A DNA stretch of 64,000 nucleotides from Tethya wilhelma. Its lineage: Eukaryota > Porifera > Demospongiae > Tethyida > Tethyidae. Both the position numbers and the translations under genes were made by a program. The first letter of the stretch is position 1. Every line of letters starts with the position of its first letter. Below are positions 46,803 to 56,945 of the stretch, one piece after another. Below the pieces are notes generated by a model. It worked only from the letters and a program-made list of their open reading frames with translations, did no database searches and was not told the DNA's origin. The DNA lies in NCBI GenBank assembly GCA_964030475.1, contig CAXIPT010000006.1, positions 1,544,817-1,608,816 of the forward strand, in the 5' to 3' direction.

Positions 46803-48175
46803 ATCATACGTATGGTAGTACGTATCATACGTACGGTAGTACGTATCATACGTACGGTAGTACGTATAGTAGGAATGGGCCGACTGTCCCATAGACACAA
46901 TACAAAATATTTATCGCCATAAAAATCTAACAACACAAAGTAGAGGCTTCAAACTTGCTCAGAGGCTCTCCTTGACAGAAAACCAACTGCATGGAAGGCT
47001 TAAACTTTGCCAAAACTTTTCTGATAACTCGTAGAGAGAGCGCTTGCGGGAAGCCACACTAGTGCAATTTTGTTCTCCTAACTTACTTACTTACTTCCTT
47101 CTAACTGACTTACTTGAAAACGATTTCCAGAGAACCAGAAAGTGTTGAGCCAACTTTGATGCCACAAAGTAAGTTCTTTTCTTGGGTAGTACGTTCCTTT
47201 ATACTCGTTTTGATCGTAAACAGGCCTGAACAAAAACTAGAAAGCTTTGAAACTGTTAATAGTATAAATCCACATACTTCAATGTAGCCATTTTCTTGTA
47301 GGTAGAGTTCAAAGGTCGCTCTCTATCCACGTGGCGTGAATCAGGTTCCACGTTTGGGAACGTTTGCATACTACCCCGTGTATTGTGCATTTTGCATTTA
47401 CTTGCGTAATAGTACTGCGTGGTCAGCTGTTATTACAAGCCTAAGTAGCTCGCGCGTTATGCGCACTTAAAACTGTAAGGTTTCTGTTTACAACCAGTTG
47501 TGCAACTGCTCTATTATTGGTTGTATATGCATTAGATACATGTGTATGATGTAATGTAGTAAAATTATACTGTGGATGTATAACTTTTCCTTCAAATGCT
47601 TTTTGTTGCCATTATACTCAACCATTTTGTCGAAAGTAAAATAGTATCTCATTCCTAAACTGTAAGTGTTCAAAAAAGTGAATGAACAAGTATAATAAAA
47701 ATTTATAAAAATTAATGAGTGTAGGAATGGGCAGTGCCATAAAAAGTAATGAAACAAGGAATGTCACAATTTCGACACTATCGGCACATGACTACTTCAT
47801 TTTTTTATGCCCAATTTTAGTCTTCCAATGAAGTTGGCTGGGCCAAGTTGTAAGGAATGTCAAAATATTATGCATTACAATATGCATTATGATTTGAAGT
47901 ATGAATCAGATCCATTGACAACTTCAGTTTCAGTGTCCATTGTATACTCAATAATAATAGTATCAGTTGCAGCTCAATGACTGACTCTAAGCCACTGTAT
48001 ATGTAATCGTAAATAAGAATGGTCCAAATCCAAGGCAATTGCAACACTTGGCAAAAAGAAAAAAATTTAAAAGAAAAAAATGAAGTAGTCATGTGCCGAT
48101 AGTGCCGAAATTGTGACATTCCTTGTTTCATTACTATTTATGGCACTGCCCATTCCTACACTCATTAATTTTATA
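46803..48175. mobile_element. GTAGGAATGGGC-family element with tripled outer repeat
   Basis: Begins with three tandem copies of a unit of about 21 bp containing TACGTACGGTAGTACGTA (46804-46867), then TAGGAATGGGCCGACTGTCC and the core to about 47690. The palindromic part follows, with arms at about 47720-47810 and 48080-48165 (GTAGGAATGGGCAGTGCCAT / ATGGCACTGCCCATTCCTAC). Confidence 0.8.
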
Positions 48176-48184
48176 AATTTTTAT

Positions 48185-48933
48185 ATAGTAGGAATGGGCC
48201 CACTATCCCATGGCCATAGACACAATACAAAATGTTTACCACCATAAAAATCTAGCAAAACAAAGTTAAGCCTTCAAACCTACTCATAGGCTCTCTCAGG
48301 CTGATTACCAACTGCATGCAAGTCCTAAAACTCACCGAAACTTCTCTGAGCTCTCATAGAGAGCACTAGCTGGAAGCCACAAAAGTGCAATTTTTGTTCT
48401 TTCTTCATTAAACTCAAGTTGAACGCGATTTCCAGGGAAACAAAAAGGATTGAGTTAGTTCTGACTTGGCAAAGTAACTTCTTTTCATCTGGAGTAGTGC
48501 CTTTTACACTCGCTTTGTGCCTAAATGTCAACAAACAAAAACTAGCCTAACAACTGACCTAGCTGTACTGTCACAGTATAGCCATCTTTGTTGTAAGTAG
48601 GGTTCAAAAGTTATCATACGTATGGTAGTACGTATAGTAGGAATGGGTCGGTAGAACAATACTTTTTAAACAAAAAGACCCCTAATATTATGGGTGACCC
48701 CTAATATTATGAGTCTTTCTTATTATACGTACGGTAGTACGTATAGTAGGAATGGGCCGAATGTCCCATAGACACAATACAAAATGTTTATGATCATAAA
48801 AATCTAGCAAAACAAAATTAAGCCTTCAAACTTGCTCAGAGGCTCTAACCGACAGATTACCAATCGCATGCAAGGCCTAAAACTCACAGAAACTTTCCTC
48901 AGCATTCGTAGAGAGAGCTAGTGGGAAGCTAGC
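48185..48933. mobile_element. Two further truncated core copies plus a foldback-element end
   Basis: Core copies start at about 48185 and 48745 (TAGGAATGGGCC...). Between them, 48651-48722 contains TACTTTTTAAACAAAAAGAC and AATATTATGGG repeats, which match the ends of the foldback element at 61.55-62.47 kb. The second core copy is cut by the retrotransposon at 48934. Confidence 0.7.
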
Positions 48934-49309
48934 TGTTGAATGTGCACTTTTGCAGAATGTTCTAGAACAATTGTTATGTAATGTATCCAGCTGCTATGTG
49001 TTAGAACTAATTGACAATGTGTGTGTTTTTTGTAAATTGTTTTGGGAACTTTGTGTATGTGTTTAGGTGTGTAGCCAATAACAATTTACTGGTAATACTG
49101 GTTTTTTCTTGTTGTTCTAGAAGCTTCCTTTGTGCTGAGTATTTAAGCTGTGCATTCTTGTTCATTTTGTGTAACTTGTGTTCTGAGTAATCCATTGTGA
49201 TCTCTTGCTTTGCTGAAAGTCTTAATATTGTCTGCAGTACTAAACTATTGTTAATCTCACTACTAGCTTTAAGCTCTGATAAACTGCTGTGCATAAATTC
49301 TCTGCAACA
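48934..49309 (+). repeat. 5' LTR (376 bp)
   Basis: TGTTGAATGTGC...TCTGCAACA. A TATTTAAG box at about 49139 is the likely promoter element. Confidence 0.93.
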
Positions 49310-49323
49310 GGTTATGGGCCCAG
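49310..49323 (+). promoter_or_regulatory. Primer binding site complementary to the initiator tRNA-Met anticodon arm
   Basis: GGTTATGGGCCCAG follows the 5' LTR directly. It is the reverse complement of CTGGGCCCATAACC, the anticodon stem-loop of eukaryotic initiator tRNA-Met, not of a tRNA 3' end. This is the half-tRNA priming mode known for Drosophila copia and yeast Ty5. Confidence 0.8.
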
Positions 49324-49394
49324 AGCTCATTCAGTGAAGTTAGTGGACTAGTGAGAAAATAGTTTCAGTATACAGTGAGTGTTTTAGTCAGACA

Positions 49395-49928
49395 ATGGCA
49401 ACTGAGTTGAAGTCAGTTATTTCTCCTCTCAATGGGTCGAACTATCCCACTTGGAAAGTTCAGTGCCAGATGGCATTAATGAAGGAGGGACTGTGGAACA
49501 TTGTTAATGGTTCGGAAACTGCTCCTTCAGGAGAGGCATCGGCAGACAGACGTAGCAAGTTTATGGCAAGAAGAGATCGTGCTCTGGCAACAATTGTATT
49601 GGCTGTTGACCAGTCTCTACTTTATTTACTTGGAACTCCGACAGATCCAGTTGCTGTATGGACAAAGATACAAGATCAGTTCCAGAAGAAATCGTGGACT
49701 AACAAACTTGAACTTCGCCGCAAACTCTATTCACTCAGATTAAAGGAAGGGGAATCAATCCACGCTCACATCAAGACAATGACTGAAGTGTTCGCTAGCC
49801 TTGCAGTGATTGATGATCCCGTCTCTGAAGAGGATCAAGTTGTGTATCTCCTCGCAAGTCTTCCTGAATCTTACAGTATGTTAGTGACAGCTCTAGAAGC
49901 GAACGCTAAAGTCCCAAAGAGTAACTGA
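49395..49928 (+). CDS. Retrotransposon gag, N-terminal part
   Basis: 177 codons with the copia Gag pattern: LNGSNYPTWKVQCQMAL near the start, then the UBN2-type region (VWTKIQDQF, KLYSLRLKEGESIHAH, LLASLPESY). It ends at a TGA just after a CCCAAAG run. The CCHC nucleocapsid knuckle is not in this frame but in the next one, so the frame break separates capsid from nucleocapsid. Either a one-base change disabled this copy or a +1 shift is used. The first is more likely, since otherwise no free Gag would carry the knuckle. Confidence 0.9.
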   Translation: MATELKSVISPLNGSNYPTWKVQCQMALMKEGLWNIVNGSETAPSGEASADRRSKFMARRDRALATIVLAVDQSLLYLLGTPTDPVAVWTKIQDQFQKKSWTNKLELRRKLYSLRLKEGESIHAHIKTMTEVFASLAVIDDPVSEEDQVVYLLASLPESYSMLVTALEANAKVPKSN

Positions 49929-49932
49929 AAGG

Positions 49933-52900
49933 TTGCTTTATGAGGAGCGCAAGCTGAAAGAGAAGGAAGATTTCAGTGATAAGGAGAAAGCCTTGTTTGC
50001 TGGCAAGCCACAGCACAAACGAAGGAAAGGTCTGAAATGTTTCAATTGTGGAAGGTATGGCCACATTAAGAGAAATTGCAAGAATCCTCCCGCACGAGAG
50101 AAGAGTGAAACTGTCAAGCAGACCGAGAAAGCCAGTGTTGCTGAACAAGAGTCTGAGAGTGAGACAGAGAGTGTGGGTCTAATGGCACAGCATGCAATTG
50201 CAATGTCTAGTAACTCGAAGAAAGCTGCTTGGTTAATAGACTCTGGTGCTTCAAAACATATGTGCAACGACAGATCAATCTTCGTGGAATATGAGAGCCT
50301 AGAAACACCCGTGAAAGTCAAGTTGGGTGATGGTTACGAAGTTGATGCAATCGGTTGTGGAGTTGTCGTGCTAAGCTGCAAGCTACCTAGTGGTAGGATC
50401 AGGAAATGCAAGCTACAGAGTGTATTGTATGTTCCATTGTTATCGTACAATTTGTTCAGTGTGTCCAAGGCTACGGAACACGAAAAGACAGTAAGATTTG
50501 GAATGGCGAACTGTCAAATTCTGGATAGCAAACGATTGATTGCTGTCGCCAACAAAGTCGGAGATCTCTACTATCTCAATTGTTGTCAAAGTGATGAGTG
50601 CTTGAACTCTGCTGAGGTACAAGATCACAAGTCAAAGGAGTACCAATGGCATCGGAGATATGGACATTTAGGTTCGAAAAACTTGCAAAAACTAGCTAGA
50701 GAGAGACTCATTGATGGTTTCGACTATGATTCTTCAAAAGAAGTCAGTTTTTGTCAAGCATGTGTTGAAGGGAAACTTCACAGGAGTAAATTTCCTAACT
50801 CTGATGGAAAGAGAGCTGTTGAACCTCTTGATCTGGTTCACAGTGATGTGTGTGGCAAGATCTCAACACCATCATTGGGTGGAGGTCTCTACTTCGTCAC
50901 TTTTATTGATGATGCAACTCACTATGTGTGGGCTTACATCTTGAAAACCAAGGATCAAGTCTTTGAGAAATTTTTAGAGTGGAAGGCACTAGCAGAAACC
51001 TCCAGTGGTCGAAAATTGAAGATTCTACGTACTGATAATGGAGGAGAGTATACCTCAACAAAGTTTACCTCGTACCTGAAGAAAGAAGGAGTGCACCATG
51101 AGCTCACAGTGCCGAAGACTCCTCAACAGAACGGCACAGCTGAAAGAATGAACAGAACACTTGTTGAGGCTGTACGTTCTATACTTTCTGATGCTAAGTT
51201 GCCCAAGAAGTTTTGGGCTGAAGCACTCTCAACTGCTGTATACCTTCGCAATCGTAGTCCCACAAGAGCTATTCAAGAGATGACACCGATTGAAGCCTGG
51301 AGTGGACAAAAGCCAGATGTTCGTCACCTCAGAGCTTTTGGTTGTCTCTGCTATGCACATATTGCTAAAGATGAACAACAGAAGTTTGATGCTAAAGCAA
51401 GAAAGTGCATAATGCTAGGTTATGGTACCAAGTCGAAAGCTTATCGTCTTTATGACATTGAAAGAGAGAGAGTTATTCTGAGTCGGGACGTGGCATTCCA
51501 TGAGTTGGAAAATGGAATTGAGAAGGAGTCTACCACAGAGACAAGACATGTCCAGATGCAATGTTCAAATGAAGCTGAGAGTTCTCAGGAAGATGACTCA
51601 GAAGATGAGGAACAAGAAACACCACCACAAGATGAATCGGATGTAGTACGACGTTCATCACGAGAAAGACGAAGACCTGACTATTTTGGTTTTAGAGTAT
51701 CAGTTGCAGATACTTCTAGTGATCCAACAACTGTAAAGGATGCGATGGCCAGTTCAGACAATAAAGAGTGGGTGAATGCAATGGAGAGCGAAATGGAATC
51801 TCTATACTCGAATGATGTCTGGGATCTGGTTGAATTGCCCGAAGACAAGAAAGTTGTCGGATGCAAATGGGTATTCAGGACCAAACGAAGTGCTAACGGA
51901 ACTGTTGAGAGACACAAGGCTCGCCTTGTAGCACAAGGATATTCACAACGTTATGGTCAAGACTATGACGAAACCTTCTCTCCAGTTGTAAGGTTTGAAT
52001 CTCTAAGAACTGTTGTAGCACTAGCAGTGCAAAATGGTTTGAGTTTGCACCAAATGGATGTGACTACCGCATTTTTGAACGGAGAATTGAAAGAAGATGT
52101 ATACATGCAACAGCCTGAAGGATATGCAGTGAAAGGCAAAGAAAATCTAGTGTGTAAATTGAAGAAGAGCCTTTATGGATTAAAACAAAGTCCAAGATGT
52201 TGGAATTCTGCTTTGGATAGCCATTTGAAGAAAATGGGCTTCAAACAAGTAGATGGAGACCCCTGTTTGTATATGGCTGAAGAAGGAGAGACATTCTTGA
52301 TAGCTGTATATGTAGATGACATCCTCCTGGCTGGAAAAAGCAAGGAAAGGCTAACTGAAGTCAAACAAGCTCTAGCTCAACAATTTCAAGTGAAAGACAT
52401 GGGAGAATTACATCATTTTCTTGGTGTTAAAGTCATTCAAGACCACAAGACAGGAAATGTGTGGATTGGGCAACAGTTGTACACTGAAGATATTTTACGA
52501 CGATATGGTATGGAAGACTGTAAACCCATTCGGACTCCTGTGGACACAAGTACCAAGCTAGTACAAAAAGGAGATGACGATGCACCCATCGATCAGCAAC
52601 TATACCAGTCGGCTGTGGGAAGTCTCCTTTATCTGTCAATTGCCACAAGACCTGATATTACTTATGCTGTCAGCAACGTGGCTAAGTTCTGTGCAAATCC
52701 ATCTAAACAGCATTGGGTAGCAGTCAAACGCATCTTTCGCTACCTGAAAGGAACTCTAACACATGGGCTCCTCTACACTCAAAACAACTCTAACTGTGTT
52801 GGTTTCTCAGATGCTGATTGGGGTGGCGATCGCAAGTCTACCTCTGGCTATGTTTTTCAAATTGGAGGAACAGCCATAAGTTGGAAAAGCAAGAAGCAAG

Positions 52901-53262
52901 CCTGTGTGGCACTTTCAACTGCTGAGGCAGAGTATATTGCTCTTGCCAGTACTGTTCAAGAAAGTCTTTGGTTACAACAACTACTTGCAGGGCTGAAAAG
53001 AGAGTCAGCAAAATCTATGCTCGTGTATGAAGACAATCAGTTTACAATCAGTATGGCTAAAAACCCGCAATTCCATGGCAGATCAAAGCACATTGCTATT
53101 AAGTACCACTTCATCAGAGAACATGTTGGCAATGGGAGTGTTGAACTGAAATATTGTAAAACAAGTGATATGGTCGCAGATATCATGACCAAAGGACTGA
53201 ATGGTGAACATTTTGAAAAGCTGAGAAGAATGCTTGGCTTAACCGAACATCCTGTAAAGTGA
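49933..53262 (+). CDS. Retrotransposon pol frame (with nucleocapsid knuckle)
   Basis: 1109 codons without a stop, in the +1 frame relative to gag. Order: CCHC knuckle CFNCGRYGHIKRNC (about residues 36-49); aspartic protease WLIDSGASKHMC; pre-integrase zinc region (WHRRYGHL...FCQACVEGK); integrase core with D (LVHSDVCG), D (LRTDNGGEY) and E (QQNGTAERMNR); reverse transcriptase with RLVAQGYSQ, LHQMDVTTAFLNG and the catalytic YVDD; RNase H with SDADWGG, STAEAEY and VADIMTKGL. All catalytic residues are present. The Met given is the first in the frame; natural translation would enter from gag. Confidence 0.95.
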   Translation: MLYEERKLKEKEDFSDKEKALFAGKPQHKRRKGLKCFNCGRYGHIKRNCKNPPAREKSETVKQTEKASVAEQESESETESVGLMAQHAIAMSSNSKKAAWLIDSGASKHMCNDRSIFVEYESLETPVKVKLGDGYEVDAIGCGVVVLSCKLPSGRIRKCKLQSVLYVPLLSYNLFSVSKATEHEKTVRFGMANCQILDSKRLIAVANKVGDLYYLNCCQSDECLNSAEVQDHKSKEYQWHRRYGHLGSKNLQKLARERLIDGFDYDSSKEVSFCQACVEGKLHRSKFPNSDGKRAVEPLDLVHSDVCGKISTPSLGGGLYFVTFIDDATHYVWAYILKTKDQVFEKFLEWKALAETSSGRKLKILRTDNGGEYTSTKFTSYLKKEGVHHELTVPKTPQQNGTAERMNRTLVEAVRSILSDAKLPKKFWAEALSTAVYLRNRSPTRAIQEMTPIEAWSGQKPDVRHLRAFGCLCYAHIAKDEQQKFDAKARKCIMLGYGTKSKAYRLYDIERERVILSRDVAFHELENGIEKESTTETRHVQMQCSNEAESSQEDDSEDEEQETPPQDESDVVRRSSRERRRPDYFGFRVSVADTSSDPTTVKDAMASSDNKEWVNAMESEMESLYSNDVWDLVELPEDKKVVGCKWVFRTKRSANGTVERHKARLVAQGYSQRYGQDYDETFSPVVRFESLRTVVALAVQNGLSLHQMDVTTAFLNGELKEDVYMQQPEGYAVKGKENLVCKLKKSLYGLKQSPRCWNSALDSHLKKMGFKQVDGDPCLYMAEEGETFLIAVYVDDILLAGKSKERLTEVKQALAQQFQVKDMGELHHFLGVKVIQDHKTGNVWIGQQLYTEDILRRYGMEDCKPIRTPVDTSTKLVQKGDDDAPIDQQLYQSAVGSLLYLSIATRPDITYAVSNVAKFCANPSKQHWVAVKRIFRYLKGTLTHGLLYTQNNSNCVGFSDADWGGDRKSTSGYVFQIGGTAISWKSKKQACVALSTAEAEYIALASTVQESLWLQQLLAGLKRESAKSMLVYEDNQFTISMAKNPQFHGRSKHIAIKYHFIREHVGNGSVELKYCKTSDMVADIMTKGLNGEHFEKLRRMLGLTEHPVK

Positions 53263-53269
53263 GAAGGAG
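53255..53269 (+). promoter_or_regulatory. Polypurine tract
   Basis: AAAGTGAGAAGGAG immediately before the 3' LTR, the usual plus-strand primer position. Confidence 0.7.
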
Positions 53270-53640
53270 TGTTGAATGTGCACTTTTGCAGAATGTTCTA
53301 GAACAATTGTTATGTAATGTATCCAGCTGCTATGTGTTAGAACTAATTGTGTGTGTTTTGTTGTAAATTGTTTTGGGAACTTTGTGTTTGTGTTTAGGTG
53401 TGTAGCCAATAACAATTTACTGGTAATACTGGTTTTTTCTTGTTGTTCTAGAAGCTTCCTTTGTGCTGAGTATTTAAGCTGTGCATGCTTGTTCATTTTG
53501 TGTGACTTGTGTTCTGAGTAATCCATTGTGATCTCTTGCTTTGCTGAAAGTCTTAATATTGTCTGCAGTACTAAACTATCGTTAATCTCACTACTAGCTT
53601 TAAGCTCTGATAAACTGCTGTGCATAAATTCTCTGCAACA
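53270..53640 (+). repeat. 3' LTR (371 bp)
   Basis: Same ends as the 5' LTR; lacks a short GACAAT block near position 85 and has an inserted G in the T-run after it. Confidence 0.93.
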
Positions 53641-53799
53641 CATCAATGGACTGTACTCAATCTATATATATAAAAAAAACTTGGAGGTTGCAAATTTTGA
53701 TTAGAAAGGCTCCCAAAAAAGCCCATATTGATACATTTTCTCCAAAAGTTTTCCAATATTCAGTGAGAACTAGTGTTAATCAGCATGCATAGAATGTCC

Positions 53800-54373
53800 T
53801 CATAGTTCTTCATATGTTAGAAAAACTTGGGTTTGACACCTGACAGTGTCCTGGGTCAAACAAAGACTAAGTCTTAAGTTACATTTTGGATATGCCATCA
53901 AGAGTACACCCATGCCATATGACATATTGTATGATATGTCGGACTTCTCCTGATCTTTTGACCCTTGACACTTACCTTCCATGCACTCCTTTAGGCTGCA
54001 TAACAGATTTGATATATAAATTATAAATTATTATTCAATTATTATGCAGTTCAAACTCACTCAGCAACACTAAATTTGAGTGCCAGCAGTAGCCCATCAC
54101 ATTGCAAACAGAAAGCACAAGGTCTGCTAGTCACTGTAGCAATTACTAACATGATCCCTTGTACCGCATTGGGCACTTGTCATCACATCTATACACTTTG
54201 TCTTTCTTGGGGTCAGTGGTTATGGTATGTGGCTGAGGAGATGAAGAGCTCTTGACCAAACGAGACTTAGGGTTTGAATTCCATGGAATGCTTATGACTT
54301 GTTTCTGTGTACTGTTGAGTAGTGCCTCTGCCTTTTTCCACATGTTTACTAGTGTACCTTCTGATATGGTCAC
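53800..54373 (-). pseudogene. SWIM-type zinc-finger protein fragment
   Basis: The frame from 54373 reads VNMWKKAEALLN, a proline and serine spacer, then VYRCDDKCPMRYKG and a stop. This matches the start of a SWIM finger (CxCx-n-CxH type) that I know from repeated sponge and cnidarian proteins; the second half with its CSH is lost. A further 60-codon open frame lies downstream (53982-53800) without a motif. Upstream, to 54800, frames are short and proline-rich. Confidence 0.5.
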
Positions 54374-55159
54374 TATGTTGGATTGGTCCCAGCTAATACA
54401 CTAAGCTTAGGAGTCACACTTGCAGTGGGCTTCGTCTTCAACTGTGCTTGTTACATGATTGTGCCGACAGATTTTCAGCAGTAACAGACACTATAGGAAG
54501 TGGCTTGATGCTGAAAATCTTATTCAAGTGCCGGGTTTTAGCTTCAGGAGTCATCGTCACCGGGGCTGGTACAGGCACTGTCCAATTCTGAATCAGTCCT
54601 ATGGTAAAAGACTAGCTTTACAACAAGAACGCCGTGAGACAGAATCATCCCGCGACAAAACAACCACGCTTGCTGTCTCTTCGTCCCGCACGCGTCCGTA
54701 TGGCACGCGCATCGTAACAAAATTCAACGTCGCAATATGACATCGACAACGACTGTAAAAGATCTGGCATCTTCCGAGGCGGTGTCATACGAGAATTTTG
54801 CACTGTGTTGCTGGTGTACATAGTATTTATAACACCCTCATTCATCTTTTTCTGTCATGTTTCACAAGAGGTTGTACATCTGACTGTGATTTGATCAGAT
54901 ATTGTTTTCTCTCCTCTTCAAGTTGTGTATATACCTCCATTGGTTTCAATTATCGGTACAGCCAAGATTACTCAAAAAGCTATACCATTGATGATGTGAT
55001 GTGCGCTGAATTTATACGAGACATTCGTCTGAACGTATTGGTTTTTGACTCAATTGACACTACAAACTTAATCATTAATTCTGTGTGCTGTGACTAGCCG
55101 TTTTCTGTTCTATATATCATACTTTCTCTTTTCTTTTGCACCTATTATTGGTGTGTATA

Positions 55160-55189
55160 TTTGAGATAATAATAATAATAATAATAATA
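55160..55189. repeat. (AAT)n microsatellite
   Basis: About ten AAT/ATA trinucleotides directly before the AATATT cluster. Confidence 0.9.
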
Positions 55190-55337
55190 ACGATGTACAT
55201 GTAATATTGCATTGAATCGACGTAATATTACATCGTGATCGATGGCGAAGCAATATTACGCCGAAACAATGTAAATTGCCACCGTGTCCACAACGGTGCA
55301 ATATTACATCGTTTCGGTGTAATATTGCATCGCAAAA
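55190..55337. repeat. Cluster of AATATT-centred inverted motifs
   Basis: Six units of the form CGATGTAATATTAC or GTAATATTGCATCG in alternating orientation within about 150 bp, for example GTAATATTACATCG, GCAATATTACGCCG, GCAATATTACATCG and TGTAATATTGCATCG. The CG-bearing shoulders (CATCG/CGATG) pair as well, so several alternative hairpins are possible. Confidence 0.8.
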
Positions 55338-56164
55338 AATATAGTCTTATTTTATGCACGATTGAACTTAGACCTTGACACTTGCTGAGTTATGAAGCTC
55401 GAGCTTAGAGAGATTACATATTTGATGCTTGAGTCTGGACTGACTAGCCAGAAATTTATACCCTCCCTTTCTCTGGCGCCGAATTTTTCTTATAATTATA
55501 ATTAGCTGTCCACCCCCTCATTACACACACAACAAATATACTTGAGCACTATAATTATTATAGTTATAATACATTGAAAAGGGATCTTCAGGAAGCTAAT
55601 GGTTGGAGCAAAAGCTAGCAAAAACATGCACTTATATACACTAAGATCAACACAGATCCAGCCATAATGAGAAAATTACCAGCAACAGTTTATTAGTATC
55701 TGGCCTTCAATTATATTAATAGTACTGTATAGGAATCAGGCCAACTTGCTGCAACATGCATCAGTGGCATCTGCAACCATCTGCAACTGCAGGGCTGAGA
55801 GTATGCATGCATGAGCCAGAGATTCTCTGATTCAGAACTGATTTTGAGCACCACTCTCAGACTGGTTCTCATGCATGCAGTATACATACTATCAGTGGCT
55901 ATATGATTATTCAGAGTGTTATTTTCTATTGCTTGTTTGCTATAGTTTGCAGTTATTGTAGTTTTCTTTCCTTTACATGCACCTATTAGCTATCTGTGAA
56001 ATCAGCCAGCCCTGTTGGACTAATACATATTATAGTATAGTACTAGTACTTTTCCATATTAAAGCATGCCATTTTACGCTTCACTCCTGATAAATAGTGT
56101 GCCATACATGGACTAACTTGATTTACTGCAAGGCCAAGCAGTTGATAACCATGAACTATACTTT
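55338..56164. other. Intergenic DNA, nothing recognised
   Basis: No gene. A short inverted pair, CTGCAACCATCTGCAACTGC with later CATGCATGCAG motifs at 55760-55880, is the only structure noticed. Confidence 0.5.
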
Positions 56165-56945
56165 ATTTATAACAAGTAGTAAAAATTTCAAAAAAATAAG
56201 TAGTGTAGGAATGGGCAGTGCGGTAAAAAGTATTGGAACAAGGCATGTCTCAATTTCGGCACATGACTACTTCATTTTTATTCTTGATCCTTCATATGAA
56301 CCCTCAGTGTCATACTGAATGCAATGACCCTGTACAATAGTATACCTCATATAGTTTATAATTGCAAATTCTTATACCCAACTCTTGCCTGGCAGTCCAG
56401 TTTGAGTTACCAGTCTGTTTTAGTTTATTCCACTGCTCAGCCAACTGATTAGTAATAAAAATGAAGTAGTCATGTGCCGAAATTGAGACATGCCTTGTTC
56501 CAATACTTTTTACCGCACTGCCCATTCCTACACTACTTATTTTTTTGAAATTTTTACTACTTGTTCCTTTACTTTTTTAACACTACAGTGTGGAGACAAT
56601 CATGAGACTGGTTAGTCCCTACAAAAAGCTTGACTAGTAGCTTCAACAGTCATACACTTGTGTTATTATGCTGGACCCTGAGAGGCTAATGCGCATGCGC
56701 ATAATAATGCCACGTGGATAGATGACCTTTGAACTCTACCTACAAGATGGCTGCATTGTGGTACATGAATTTATATACTAAGTTTCAAAGCTTTCTGGTT
56801 TTTGTTTAGGCATATTTATGATCAAAACGAGTATCAAGGAATATAGTGCCCATGAAAAGAACTTACTTTGTGCTATCAAAGTTGGCTCAACACATTCTGG
56901 TTCTCTGGAAATCCTTTTCAGCCGGAACGCACATGTCAGCGGCAA
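56165..56945. mobile_element. GTAGGAATGGGC-family element, palindromic part plus truncated core
   Basis: Arms at 56170-56280 and 56460-56570, followed by core sequence to about 56945 (ending GGAAATCCTTTTCA). Part of its centre is inverted relative to the copy at 17.3 kb. Confidence 0.8.

Larger units (their letters stand above)
48934..53640 (+). mobile_element. Ty1/copia LTR retrotransposon, nearly intact
   Basis: 4.7 kb with LTRs of 376 and 371 bp (TG...CA), a tRNA-type primer site, gag, a pol frame in the copia order (protease, integrase, reverse transcriptase, RNase H) and a polypurine tract. The LTRs differ by about five substitutions and a few indels, so insertion was fairly recent. It sits in a GTAGGAATGGGC-family MITE on the left; the right flank (CATCAATGG) is unrelated and no target duplication is visible. 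Confidence 0.95.

Noticed and set aside
48650..48722. CRISPR-like array from repeated ACCCCTAATATTATG units (also 61.5-62.5 kb)
   Set aside because: The genome is animal, units are inverted in two arms and spacers are not unique; it is a foldback transposon.
56199..56318. Conserved short peptide (VGMGSAVKSIGTRHVSIS) found in several open frames
   Set aside because: It is the translation of the GTAGGAATGGGC MITE arm and is conserved because the DNA is repeated.
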